Source: Diphasiastrum complanatum (Eukaryota; Streptophyta; Lycopodiopsida; Lycopodiales; Lycopodiaceae). Taken from it: a stretch of DNA of 64,000 nucleotides. A program made the position numbers and the translations under genes. Shown here piece by piece: positions 10,176 to 22,202 of this stretch. The notes below the pieces were generated by a model. It ran no database searches and was not told the DNA's origin. It saw nothing but the letters and a program-made list of their open reading frames with translations. The stretch is taken from NCBI GenBank assembly GCA_029204225.1, contig CM055098.1:25649473-25713472 (forward strand), given 5' to 3'. Every line of letters starts with the position of its first letter. Within the stretch, counting starts at the first letter, position 1.

Positions 10176-11899
10176 ATGGCTTCCAATAGTGGGATCATGT
10201 TAGAAACTAATGATAGGTTGAGTTTATCAAACTACTCTACCTGGAAAGTGAGGATGGAATCCTTACTTGAGTTGAATGAACTCATGGACATAGTTGCAGG
10301 AACTGAAGAGAGACCACCCACAGTTCAAGAGCAACAAAGGTTTGATAAGACGGACAAAAGGGCTCTTCCATTAAAATGAATGTTGCCAATGAACTTCTCA
10401 AGGAAGTTGGTAAGTGTCAAAGTGCAAGTGAGGCATGGAATGCCTTGAAGAAGCTCTTTGAATAAAAGTCCACATCTAAGGTATTGACCCTAAGGAGGCA
10501 AATATTTTCTAGTAGGCAAAGAGAGGGTGAAAGTGCTCATGCATTTGTCTTGAGGGTTAAGTCCTTAAGTGATGATCTAGCATGTATTGATGAAAACATA
10601 AAAGATGGTGAAATAGTCCAGGTTATGTTGAATGGTTTGCTAGATGAGCATGCTAACCTTGTGCAAAGTTTTGCCATTCAAAGAGTCTTGCCAAGTGTGG
10701 TTGACTTGCAAGAAATATTATTGGCTGAAGAACGTAGGTTGAAATCAAAGCTTGATGGTGCATCCTTGCAAGGTGGAGGTGAAGAGGCTTTCTTCACAAA
10801 AGGCAAAGTCAAAGGCAAAGGTAAAGGCAAAGGGAAATGGTCCAAAGGTGGTAACTTGGATCATGATGATCACTCTTCCTCCTCCTCTTCTACTTCTTCT
10901 AGAAAGAAAGATAAGTCAAAGTTCAAGTGCTTTTATTGTGGGATAAAAGGTCATTTTGCTAATGAATGTCATAAGAAGAAAAGAGAGCAAGGTGAGAGGC
11001 AAGGAAATCTAGCAATAGATGAAGAAGAGGATAGCATTTCTGAATCTCTTGTTATGACTTCAAGTTTTCTTGCACATATAGATGGGAATGATCCTTCGTG
11101 GATTGATAGTGGAGCCTCATCTCACATGACAAGACATAAGGAATACTTTTCATCCTTATTGTCTTATGAGGGAGAGAGCAACATCATCTATACTGCAAAT
11201 GATGGTCAATGTGACATCAAAGGCATAGGCACAATTCCTATTTCTCTTTCAACAAATAGGAAAGCTAATCTTGACAACGTATTGTACATTCCTTCAATCA
11301 CTAAGAACTTGCTTAGGGTTAGTCAAATGATTGACAAGGGGCTTGATGTTGAGTTCATTGGAGATGTTTGTTTGATAAGTAAGTGTGGATCGTTGATTGC
11401 TAAAGGAAGAAGGAATGGTAAACTTTTCAAACTGGATGCATGTGTGATCTCTAAGAATGAAGGATGTATGGCTAGGGAGCAATTGACAAACCAAGAAGTT
11501 TGGCATAAGAGGTTGGGCCATCCCAACTTCAAATCTTTGGAAGTAATGGCAAAGAAAGAGCATCTTCTTGGTCTCCCTAAAAGTCTTGTTGCAAAAAATA
11601 CATTTTGTGAACATTGTGCCTTGTCCAAATCTCATAGACTTGCTTATACTAGATCTACTTCTAGATCTAAAGAAGCTTTTCAACTTGTGCATTTGGATCT
11701 TCATTCTTTTAGTACAACTAGCAATGGTGGGGCAAAAATGTATGCAACTTTTATTGATGACTTTAGTAGGTATACTTGGGTCTATCTTCTTAAAACCAAG
11801 GATGAAGTGTTTGTTGCATTTGTCAAGTTTAAGAATGAAGTGGAAAATCAATTCAATACAAAGATCAAATGCTTCAGATCAGATAATGGAGGGGAATAA
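10176..11899 (+). pseudogene. copia gag, protease and N-terminal integrase
   Basis: Start ATG 10176 (MASNSG). Gag: LSLSNYSTWKVRMESLL, then the UBN2-like stretch; basic KGKGKGKGK run; CCHC knuckle CFYCGIKGHFANEC (near 10928). Protease: SWIDSGASSHM (near 11096, catalytic D in DSG). Pre-integrase VWHKRLGHPNF and CEHCALSKSHR zinc motif; integrase core HLDLHSF and RSDNGGE. Breaks: frame changes near 10370; TAA at 10464-10466; TAA at 11897-11899 right after DNGGE, where copia proteins usually have an aromatic residue. From 10376 on, the frame is the same as that of the downstream ORF. Confidence 0.9.
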
Positions 11900-14143
11900 A
11901 CTTCAAATAAGTTCAAAGATTTTTGCATAGCACATGGGATTAAGAGGGAGTACTCTAGTCCTAGGACTCCACAACAGAATGGAGTGGCAGAAAGGAAGAA
12001 TAGAACCCTTTGTGAATGTGCCAAGGCAATGAGACTACATGCTAATCTTGCTAAGTCCTATTGGGGGGAAGCTTTAACATGTTCTAACTATCTTTGTAAC
12101 AGGAGGACAAGCGCTTCTTTGAATGGTAAGACTCCCTTTGAGGTCCTCTATGGTAGGAGGCTGAGTGTCAAGCATTGTAGGATCTTTGGTTGTACTTGTT
12201 TTGTCAACATCACTCTTGATGATAGAACTAAAAAAGATCCTTCATCAAATAAGGGTGTGTTTGTTGGCTATAGTGAAGTAAGCAAGGCTTACAATGTGTA
12301 CATTCCTTCTATGAATAAAGTTGTCATAAGTAGGGATGTCAAATTTCATGAAGAGAATGTTTCCAATGTTGTCAATGTTGATGATGATGTTGATGTGCCT
12401 ACTGATCATCATGATGTGCAAGATGTCTTGGATGAAGGTGGAGATGCCACTCCAAAGCAACCGTCAAGGAGGACTCAAAGGCAAAGGACTAAGCCATCAA
12501 GGCTAACCTATGATGAAAAAGGAAAGCAAATGGTGGAAAACTCTAACTTTGCTTTTCTTACCTCTTTTGATGAACCAACTTGTGTAGGTGAAGCAATTCA
12601 AAAGGAGGAATGGATCCAAGCCATGGATCATGAGCATCAAGCACTCATCAAGAACAACACTTGGAGGTTGGTGGAACTTCCAAAAGGCAAGAAGGCAATT
12701 GGGTGTAAGTGGATCTTCAGGATCAAGACAAAAGAAGATGGATCAATCAAAAGGTACAAGGCAAGATTGGTGGCAAAAGGGTATGCTCAAGAGTATGGCA
12801 TTGACTATGATGAGACCTTTGCATCCGTGGCAAAGATGGTAACAATTCGAACCCTTATCTCTCTTGCAACTCTTTATGGTTGGGACATGTGGCAAATGGA
12901 TGTTACTAATGCTTTTTTGAATGGTGATCTTGAAGAGGAAATCTACATGGAGCAACCCGAGGGCTATGTTTCACATGATGAGCCTAATCATGTGTGTTTC
13001 CTACAAAAGAGCTTGTATGGGCTTAAGCAAGCACCAAGAAGTTGGTATGCTAAGCTCAATTCCTTCTTACTCTCTCAAAACTTCATCATGAGTGAGTATG
13101 ATCATTCTCTCTACTTTAGATTGAGTGATAATGGTGACACCACTTTGCTTTTGATCTATGTTGATGACATAATCTTAAGTGGTGATAGCAATGAAGATAT
13201 AGATGACATCAAGATGGCACTTAAAAGTAAGTTTGAGATACAAGATCTTGGTAAGCTTCACTATATCTTAGGAATAGAGATTGTTAGGTCTTATAATTCT
13301 ACTTTCACTTGTCAAGAGAAGTATTCTAACTCTATTCTAAAAAGATTTCATATGGAAAATTGCAAAGTAGTTTCTACTCATATAGAATCAAATGTAAAGC
13401 TATCTATAAGAGGTAATGAAAGATCCTTCAAGGACATTACTCTCTATAGAAAGCTCATAGGATCTCTTATTTGGTTAACCATCACAAGACCTGATCTAAG
13501 CTATGTGGTTGGTAAACTAAGTCAATTCATGCAAGATCCTAGTGAGGCTCATTGGAAGCTAGGAAAGAGAGTACTAAGATACTTCTCGGGATTTAGAGAT
13601 TTTGGCATCTTGTATGAAGGATCTTCGCCTAACCTTTGTGGTTTCTCATATTCAGATTTTGCAGGTGATCAAATGGATAGGAAGTCAACAAGTGCCTTTG
13701 CAATATATCTTGGAGAGGGAGCTATCTCATGGCTATCAAAGAAGCAACCTACTATCTCTCTATCTTCCACCGAGGTCGAGTACAAGGCATTGACAACATG
13801 CACCAAGGAGATGCCTTGGATAAAGAGGATGCTATTGGATCTTCACTTGCTGGATTCTAAGAAGACACCAATCATCTATTGTGACAACCTTTCAGCCCAA
13901 AGCTTGGCAACCAATCCAGTTTTCCATGCTAGAAGCAAGCACATTGAAATTGCTCATCACTTTGTGAGGGATCAAGTCATTGCCAAAGAGGTGGAGCTTC
14001 AACATGTCTCTTCATTGGAGTGTGTGGCTGATATCTTCACCAAACCATTGCAAAAGGACCGGTATTATAAGCATAGATCTAATCTTGGAATCTGTTCAAG
14101 ATCTATGTTAAAACTAGCATCCAATGTTGAAGAGGGAGTGTGA
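11900..14143 (+). pseudogene. copia integrase C-part, RT and RNase H
   Basis: Same frame as the upstream part, separated only by the TAA at 11897. An internal ATG at 11984 begins MAERKNRTL, preceded in frame by the integrase QQNGV block, so the ATG is not a true start. FVGYSEVSKAYNVY linker; RT with KWIFRIKTKEDGSI, VAKGYAQ, DVTNAFLNGDLEEEIYM, LYGLKQAPRSWY and catalytic YVDD (near 13160); RNase H with SDFAGD, SSTEVEYKAL, YCDNLSA and HFVRDQV, ending near FTKPL. The 719-codon stretch has no stop, so decay is slight and the copy is young. Confidence 0.92.
14131..14138 (+). other. polypurine tract
   Basis: AGAGGGAG directly before the 3' LTR, the expected plus-strand primer site. It overlaps the end of the pol reading frame. 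Confidence 0.85.
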
Positions 14144-14232
14144 AAATTGTCAACATTTCCTAGCTAGTTTGAGGCCTAAATTGGCAATTTTTGTACATAG
14201 TTTGGATCCATTCAAGATCCACTTTTTTCACA
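14139..14232 (+). repeat. 3' LTR, 94 bp
   Basis: Matches 8930-9022 except for one extra T (TTCCTAGC versus TTCCAGC) and one T-to-C change near the end. Confidence 0.92.
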
Positions 14233-14237
14233 ACTAG
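14233..14237. repeat. target-site duplication ACTAG (right)
   Basis: Second copy of the 5-bp duplication of 8925-8929. Confidence 0.92.
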
Positions 14238-14994
14238 CATCATAGATTTTGGTCAATTCAAGCATTGATTGATTCTTTGTGATTATCTATGATTTGTATC
14301 TCCATTCTTGATCAAACTAAGTGAAGAGGAGTCTTGTAGGATTTGATCTACAGATGTTTAGGTATCTTAAACCAAGATCAAACCACTTCTTATCTACAAG
14401 ACCAAGTTAGAAAGTTTTACTTGCTTCCTTACATTTGATTCAAAGTGAGTTTTGGAGACAATATCGAGGAGTGGCATTCAAGCATTGAAGAGGTAGAAGG
14501 ATCAAACGTTTTGGAGCTGATTTATACTGTTCTCAGGTGTATGAGAGACCTCCTAAGAGTGATTTAGTTTCAATCCAAAGCATTTTGCATTTACTCATCA
14601 TTAAGATCATTTTTTTGTCAAAATTGTGATCTTTGTACCTTGTGCTTAGAAAGTAGATTGTTTTGGTTCTTGCATAAAGGTTCAACCTAATTTTATAAGA
14701 GTGATTTAGAGTGGCATTTATGCGCATTTAGATCATCTTTTCTCAGGTTGATTGGATCTTTAAAAGCGTTGTAAAGTTTATATCAAGGGGGAGTCAATTT
14801 TCTACATCAAGCAAGCTAGTTTGTTTTTTTTTATCCTTTCAAAAGAATTGATTGAGCTCAAGATCAGGTAGCATCTTGTTGATAATTCATTTGTTGATCA
14901 TTATCAGGTCCCTAGATGGTGGGGTATAGTCAGTACTTGCATCTTTTCTATTGTGTATCCATTCTTAGAGATCAAGCTCTTGTTCAGAGGAAGA
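14238..14994 (+). other. leader-like sequence of a second copia
   Basis: Non-coding, directly upstream of a copia gag start at 14995. CTCAGGT/ATCAGGT phrases recur at about 14533, 14743 and 14903, as in the leader of the previous element. Its LTR and primer site were not found to the left; the mini-LTR element sits at its left edge. Confidence 0.5.
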
Positions 14995-16663
14995 TGACAT
15001 TTATGAATGCTTATCTTTTGGATCCTAGTGATAGGTTGAACAAATCAAACTATTCTATTTGGAAACTAAGAATGGAATCAATTCTTGTAATGCAACACTT
15101 GAATATAGTGAGTGGGGATGAGGAAGAGCCCATCCACCCTCAAGAATCCACTAAATACAAGAAGAGGTTCAAATTAGCCCTTCATTGTATCAAAATGAAT
15201 GTAGCCAATGAACACCTAAATGAAGTGGGAGAATGTACCTCGGCCCAAGAGGCTTAGGAGTCCCTTCAAAAGGTTTATGATTCAAAGAACACTACAAGAT
15301 TGCTTGCTTTAAAGCATAAAATCTTTCAAAGTTACCAAAAGAAGGGGGAGAGTGCTCGAGTTGAATAAAGAACTTGCCTTTATAGGAGAGTCTATAAAGG
15401 AAGCTGAGCTTGTACAAGTAATCTTGAATGGCCTTTGTGTAGATTTTTCTAACTTGGTGCAAGGATATGCCATAATGAGCAAGTTGCCATCACTTGAAGA
15501 CCTCCAAGGTGTCCTCATGGCCGAGGAGAATAGGAGACAACACTTCAATTCAAGGATGGATAGGCTCTCTATCCATGATGGAAATGATCAAACACTCTTC
15601 ACCAAGGGAAAAGACAAAACCAAGAGCAAGGGAGCCACATTCAAGGAGAGTCAAGCAAAGATTGAAGATCAAGATGGATCTTCAACTCCAACTCCAAGCA
15701 AGACCAAGAAGGAAAATCCTAGATCAAATGCTACTATTAGCAACATGGGGCACTATGCCTTGGAATGCTTCAAGAGGAAGCAAGAACAAGATGAAGCCAA
15801 CATCGAAGAGAAGGAAGAGAGTTTTCATGAGGACTCACTCATGATGTCAAATTTTTCATCATCAAGTGTCAAAGGTGAAGATCCTTCATGGATAGATAGT
15901 GGGGCTGATCATGAATGTAAAGCTGAAGGTGTGGGATCCATTCCCTTATTCTTAGAATCTTCCAAGAAGATTAAGATAGATGGTGTTCTCTTCATTCCTA
16001 GCATCACTAAAAATTTGCTTAGTGTTGGCCAACTTTAAAATCATGGTTTCATTGTGGAGTTCTCTACGAATGTATGTGACCTCAAGAAGAATGGGAAGAT
16101 CATATCAAGAGGAACAAGGTTTGGAAGGTTATTTAAGCTTCATGCTTGTGTTGATCCTAACCAATTTGTGATGGTAACCAAGGAAGACAAAATGACCACA
16201 TTTGATTTTTGGCAAGTCTATGGAAGCCATGTGCAAGGAGGAGCTTGCTCTAAGCCTTCCAAGATCCACGGAAAAGGAGGAAAAGGTTTGTGAAGGATGT
16301 GCTTTGGCTAAAGCACATAGGTTGTCTTTCTCTAACTCTATCACTAAGACTACTCACCCTGTTAAGTTGCTCCATTTGGATGTACATTTTGCAAGCACAA
16401 GGAGCAACGGTGGAGCCACAATGTTTGTAAGATTTAATGATGAATCTTCTAAGAATCATATTGGAAAAAATATGGTTGAGATTAAGGAGGAGCTTGATCA
16501 AGAGGAGGAGCAAAATCCGAGAGCTTCAACTATTCCAAGGAGAGCCACAAGAGCAAAGATGGAGCTATCAATGCTCATTTTTGTGGATAAAGAAAGACAA
16601 GTTGGAGAGGGGGGTACATGTGATGGGGGTGATGGAGTATGGAGAACGCGAAGTCCGTTTTAA
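14995..16663 (+). pseudogene. second copia gag-pol, internally deleted
   Basis: ATG 14995 (MTFMNAYLLDPSDRLNKSNYSIWKLRMES) starts a gag close to that of 10176. Then VQVILNGL, a damaged knuckle (NMGHYALEC, first Cys pair lost), protease SWIDSGAD with the following SSHM part deleted, GVLFIPSITKNLLSVGQL, and CEGCALAKAHRLSF/HLDVHF integrase. After FVRFNDES the sequence jumps to the acidic linker near RT (EELDQEEEQNPR...RRATRAK). RT and RNase H are absent. Several stops and frameshifts. It is a deletion derivative of a sister element. Confidence 0.85.
16604..16616 (+). other. possible polypurine tract
   Basis: GGAGAGGGGGG near the end of the deleted copia, where a polypurine tract and 3' LTR should begin. 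The following sequence has no clear TG start, so the LTR is not firmly placed. Confidence 0.35.
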
Positions 16664-18390
16664 GTGTAGGTAGCTGTAGAATCTGTAGAACGTTCATTGG
16701 TTTGTATGCTGATCAGTGAGTGAGCGTTCTTGGCTTGCATCCATGTAGAATGTAAGTGCGTTCAAGAGTGACGTCTCTGAGTTGTCCTTTGACAGGCAGG
16801 ACATAAAGAAAATACTACAACGAAACTTTGTTTCCTTCTGCCTGGGTTGGCATTGTAAAATCAATCAAGAAACCATCTAACGACTGCCATGAAGCCTGAT
16901 AACAGGCAGAAATGGTTCTGTAAGCAAGAAGTAGAAAAATAAACAACAGGTCCTCTAAAGTAGGGGATTTGTCAACAATGTGGCAAGTTCTGCAAGCTTA
17001 GGGTTTTCCATGTGGCAAACCACATAGGTCTAACATAGGCTTCTATGGCAAGCCAACCAGGCTTTGCCACGTAGGCCTGAGTGGACCTAGAGAAAGAAAG
17101 AGGTGGGGCTCAAAAGCTGCCATGTGGCAAGCCACGTAGACCTATGTTAAGCTTGTGTATGTTCAACAGACTTTTTGACACTACTCAGTCTTCTTAGTTA
17201 GGATTACATGTATGTTAACTATATTGTATGGTCAACTTAATGGTTCTTCTAAGATACTTTTAAGAACACTTAGTGATATCTATTACTGACTAATTAAGCT
17301 TGATTAATTATCTATATAATTGGGCATAGACAAAGCATATGGGATTTAGATGTTTTGATGCAAATGCCTAGTACATTGTCAATCAGTCCTTAGACTGTTC
17401 TTTCTAGGCTTGTACACTGCTTAAATTAGATTTACTTAGAACAATCTTTTTCTACATTCATACATATTTTAATATAGTCTACATTTTCATCAAATGCGAT
17501 TGTATCATGTGTGAAATTAATGTTATTTCTACATTTATTTTGATGCTATCTTTTACTATTTTAAATTGTATACTAAATTCTCATAGTGTATTGGTCAATT
17601 GAGTCGAAGTATATAAACATGGCTATCTTAGACATCTCGGTATCTCTGAAACTATGGCTGTCCTTGACACCTTTCAACTCAATGTAGTGTAGGTTCTATT
17701 GTGATAGACTCTTCAAAATAGAAAGAACATTTGCAGGCCAACTTTCTATGAATAAGAATCTTCACAAGCTTCATTAGAGTTGGAAAACAGTGAAGAATAG
17801 CTACTAGCAAACTTGCAAAGGTTTACACTAGCTACTTTTTTATAAACTAATATCTATGAGGGTTTTGGCAACTTGTTGCTATTTTTGAGATTCAAAACCT
17901 TTGTAAAGGCTTACAAACACTTGATTAACCTTTACAAGACTCAAATAATTCTCAAAAGGGCATATGATGACGTTGTGCAAAGGTTGGTTAGGTAGTTTGG
18001 AACAACTCTCAAAATATGTTCTATTTTTACAAAGGATTTTGTTTTTTTGAATTTTTATTTTAAATTTTGCATTTTTAATTATTTCTTAATTTTTATATTT
18101 ATCTTAACTTTCTCATGGCATCAAAACCACAAGGACCTTTGCAAACCCTTTGAGAAAACCCAAAATAGCATTTTGGAGGTGGGTGATAGTTGGCTAACCA
18201 AGTATGAGCACTTTGTTTTTTTTTTTTTTTCAAGAAATTGGTGTTGGGTTGTTCAATCAAAAAGCACATGCCCACCAAACTAACACTAACAATGCAAAAC
18301 TAATACTAACATGCAAATACATTTATGCTTAATGGAATTAATCACAGTCATGATAAACAAAATCTTAAAATAAGGTAAGAGTAGGTCATT
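16664..18390. other. non-coding stretch with short repeats
   Basis: No gene seen. CCATGTGGCAA(A/G)CCAC(A/G)TAG occurs twice (about 17009-17031 and 17120-17142), and AACATAGG/CCTATGTT form opposing pairs nearby. 17160-18390 is AT-rich; its right end resembles the leader of the gypsy copies at 44376 and 50619. Confidence 0.4.
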
Positions 18391-18960
18391 CCCCAACAAC
18401 AACACCAAAAATTGTAGTTTAGAATTGATGAAAATATAAGACATGATACAATACAAAGGAAATGTCCCTTTTTTATAAATCTGAGAGGTGGGCCTCCGTC
18501 ATTCTAATTGACTACTCCCAAATGACAAGGGTTTTTACTCAAGTACTTCAATTGAATTCTAGTGGTTCTAGTTTGACAAGGATGCCCTTCACATGATTCA
18601 TGTGATTCCTTTTTGAGTGAGAAGGGCCCTCACATGATACATGTGATTCCCACTAAACTTAGAACCATGGCTAAGTTGACTTTGGGCCTTAGTATTATTT
18701 ATTCTAAACTAATGTCCAAGTCATATATTTCTAGTATGCAAGTTATACAACTTAACTAAGTGTGCTCATTGGTTTGGGCTTATACACACAAGATGCTAGT
18801 GCCCTCTATGTTATCAGTCCTAATTAGACAATGTTTAGTGCCGAGACCCACTAAATGCCTAACATGGACCAATGGAAGAACTCCATTTTGAATCAGGAAC
18901 TTGCCAAACATTGTAGTCTAAAACCACCTTAGGAAAAGTGTGTAGATTGTAAATGCAAAT
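18391..18960 (-). repeat. degenerate gypsy primer site and LTR
   Basis: CCCCAACAACAACACCAAAAATTGTAGT (18391-18418) is a diverged form of CCCCAGCAACGGCGCCAAAATTGTAGT at 55931-55957, the primer site plus LTR end of gypsy copy B. To the right, TTTTTTATAAAT (about 18470-18481) sits where the minus-strand TATA box should lie. The outer LTR end is not determined. Confidence 0.45.
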
Positions 18961-19708
18961 TTTGTTGTTCTTCTATGGCGGCTTCTTACTCTCTTTCTAT
19001 TGTGTTCTTTATGCTTTTGCTTACTTTCAGTGATTGTGCTACTTAGTCATAGGGATGCACATGATGGTTGTTAGTCTACGTGATAAGATCCAATATTAGC
19101 ATTCTTTCATCAATAACATTGTTCAGTAGACTTTGAATAGTTTTCTACCCGACTTTAGTAGTATTGCCTTCATGTATCATCATCAAGTCATGCAAGCATT
19201 ATTAACGTGTAGACTATATCAATCATGCAATAATATTCTTTAATATTTCATTTTTGTATCATGATTATGTGAATTACATGTACTAAAATTTGATATGGCA
19301 CTTAGAATAAAGTTTTATGCAAACCAAATGACCCACAAGTGTTACAATTTGTAGAATATGTGACAACAATTGACATGACATTTGTGCACAAATTTATTGT
19401 AGATATTGCCAAAAGTCTTCAAAAGTATTTTGAAGATTTAATGACACAATCTTACTAAGATTGTAACAAATCTTCAAATATCTTCAAAATTAATGTGCCA
19501 GTTCAAAGCTTACATTCTTGGACATCATGGATCGTGATTGGAGACTAGAAGTGGCATGAGAGTTGTGAACAATACCATACTATGCATTGCAATGACTCTT
19601 CAGTATTTTGGGTCATTATCCACAAGATTGTTGACAAGCACCTTGCATTCCATACTTTAGAATTCAAAGTAACTTCATTACAAACTTTGACAAATGAAGT
19701 ACAACATG
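18961..19708. other. AT-rich non-coding stretch
   Basis: Nothing recognisable on either strand. Confidence 0.3.
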
Positions 19709-20950
19709 TTGTTGGAAATTAAGTCCACAATTGTCTCCTTGGTGAATGACGGATTTCTATTTCACGATTCTTCTTGCACGTTTATTGATCGTTGATCTAG
19801 GGTCAGGTGAAACCAACTTTGGTTCTACGTCTGCTCATATGATACCTGTAGGAATCATAACTTAGATAGCCAAATTATTTGAAGAACATCTACAACGGGC
19901 CTCTGGCTGATCTCAAACAAAGGGTAACCAATCCTATAATATTTCATGTTCAAATGTTAAGTTCAATTATTTGAAGATCATTGAAGACTTGTCCATCTTC
20001 AAAGACTTCCACGAATTAGTATTTAGAACAACTCTGCAGAAATACACCAAGTGTCGCAACAGAATGCAGAATTATACTAAGTGTCGCAACAGTCTACAGA
20101 AATACACTAATTATCGTTACAGTCTGCAAAAATGAACTATGTTTTTTTAACAATGTCGGTTTTTTTCGAAATGCGACACTTCAGCATAGTTCAACAGTTC
20201 AACTATTTTCAACAGTGTCGACTTTTTCATTTTCCCGAAATGTGACAGTGTCAACTTTTTGCGACAGTGTCAGCTTTTTGCCTTTAGTTTCTTCCTTTCA
20301 GCTATTTTGAAGAAGTTAAACTGTTTTAAAGACACTGTCGGCTTTTTAAGGGCATTGTCGGCTTTTCACAAAATCCAGAAGAAAAAAAAATCTCGACAAT
20401 CGTCTAGTTTCAACGAGGAACGTTCCTAGCCACTTCCCAAAAATACGAAGTGAGAGAGAGCCACTTCACGTAAAATGCGAAGTGAGAGAATTTGCGACGT
20501 CCTTGTCCGTGTCAACATTCCCTGATTCGTTGACCGTATATACCATGTATAGTTGTCACACAAGCCAAATACTTCCAAGGCTTATCTAATTAGATGACAA
20601 ATATTTATTAGTAATTAATACATGGAATGGATCATCCAGGCACACTCTACGTGATGCTCCGTCCGTCCATGAGACGAATGATTTTGAGCCTCCCAGTCAC
20701 ACCATCATTCTGGTTGTAACTGCTATTTTGTTGTGCTTCAGTGTAATATAGCAGTAGCACGCTTTTATATCTATGTATAACGTAGATGAATGCTTGTTGT
20801 AATTTGAATGCACTTCAATGCTGTTTGATAATTCACTCACTCTGATCAAAACACGGACATCTACGACTCCTCAATTTTTGATCAGACGATGGCTGTCTTT
20901 GATGCCTGAGGAACTTGCACTATCACATTGCTATTTCAATCTATTTCAAA
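19709..20950. repeat. LTR-like segment with GTGTCGCAACAG repeats
   Basis: Starts near TGTTGGAAATT and lacks coding frames. AAGTGTCGCAACAG and related units recur at 20047-20120. TGTCG(G/A)CTTTTT phrases recur at 20152-20365. Similar TGTCGCCTTTT units appear at 63549-63780, so the two stretches probably come from one LTR family. Ends are not proved by a target duplication. Confidence 0.35.
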
Positions 20951-21120
20951 ACTAAACTTCTGACTAAATCCATTTTTTAGTAATACCACGCACAAACCAT
21001 TTCTAATCTCTTCAGTGGACTGCACTCATTTCTTTGTTTTTGTGAGTATGAACTAATTTATAAGATCTTGTTGGGCAATAGAACACTTAAGCTGTGATTT
21101 TAATTAGTATAAACATTCCA

Positions 21121-22202
21121 TTAGACTATTTTTGCATCTAGCAGCCCATTGTAGCGGGAGAGCTGTTCCGCAAATATTTTTGCTTCTCTTAGTTGAAGTT
21201 CAAGTCTTGTCGATGCTCTTTTCTTGGTTATCAGTCTCAAGGGGATGGATTCATAAAAAATTGGTGGTAAGAACAGTTTTGGATGGACGGTTTGGTAACG
21301 GTAAGGAAACATGATGTAGACTTGGTGGTAGGGTAAAGGAACGATAGTTCTAGGGTTGCAGTCTTGGACCCTCGCAATGTCAAGCTTTGACCACCACTTG
21401 CTAGTGAGGAGCTTGCTTTATTTGCAGGTTCACGGATGTCTTCATCTTTTATTTTATGTAGCTCTTTCTTTTGATCCGTTACTTTTGGATCTCTTTGGGC
21501 TTCATAAGAGGGGATTCAACTATCATTACTCCAGAGAGTTTCTTTTGATCAAGATCGATCTGACTCATCTGTTGTTTGAGTTTTGTCCTTTCCTCCTTAG
21601 CTTCCTGGATCTTTCTTTTTATTTCTTCTAGCTGCTTCGCCTGCTTTTGTAGGTCTTTTTTGGCTGAACAACCAATATAGGTGGTAGCTGGTCTCCACAG
21701 GACATTTGCAATGATCTATCAGCTGCTTTGGTAAGACTATCAAAACTGGGGATTTCTCAGAAGAATAGTAAACTGATGATAAACAAACAAATGGAAGGGA
21801 GGGTGGTGGTGACGACGGTAGATGGTGTGGACGATAGACATGAGAATGGGTGCAGAAGTATGACAAGAGGTTGGTTGAAGAAGGAGACTGATTTTCCAAT
21901 GCTTGTGTTTCTCTTTCTGAAGGATCTTCGTCGTGACTGGGGTACTTCTTCTGATCGAGTCGCTTTGGATTGCCCATCTGTCTTCTTAGCCTTGTTGTTT
22001 TCATATTTGACTTGTGACCTTGGTTGTCGATCTTGCTGGCGTTGTTGTAGGCAGCGTAACTGCTCCAGTGGATCCAGGCAGATCCACTCTCTCTCCCCCC
22101 AAAAAAAAAAAAAATCTGTTGGTGGGGATGTTGTTGCGGGTAACTGTTCATGTTTAAGATTGGATCAGTGTGTGGAACACATAGTTGAAACTCGTTGAAC
22201 AT
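21121..22202 (-). pseudogene. decayed coiled-coil/Pro-rich ORF
   Basis: On the minus strand, 21660-21490 translates to a heptad-rich stretch (DLQKQAKQLEEIKRKIQEAK, EERTKLKQQMSQIDLDQKKL). A second coiled-coil segment, STRLELQLREAKIFAEQL, lies at about 21130-21220. Frameshifts separate them. No catalytic motif is visible. It lies downstream of, and in the same direction as, the gypsy gag at 23086-24322 and may belong to it. No function assigned. Confidence 0.35.

Larger units (their letters stand above)
8930..14232 (+). mobile_element. complete Ty1/copia element with 93-bp LTRs
   Basis: All structural parts are present in order: ACTAG duplication, LTR 8930-9022 (TGTG...CACA), primer site TGGTATCAGAGC 9023-9034, 1.1-kb leader, gag-pol 10176-14143 in the copia order gag, protease, integrase, RT, RNase H, purine tract 14131-14138, LTR 14139-14232, ACTAG. 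The LTRs differ by one substitution and one 1-bp indel, which suggests recent insertion. Coding is broken by one frameshift (near 10370) and two stops (10464, 11897). LTRs this short leave little room for U3, R and U5. The element is related to the inverted long-LTR copy at 2552-3750. Confidence 0.93.

Noticed and set aside
11294-11851. 185-codon minus-strand frame
   Set aside because: Antisense shadow of the copia protease-integrase coding frame.
19709-20950. Solo LTR with target duplication
   Set aside because: No matching 5-bp repeats were found at plausible ends, so only an LTR-like call was kept.
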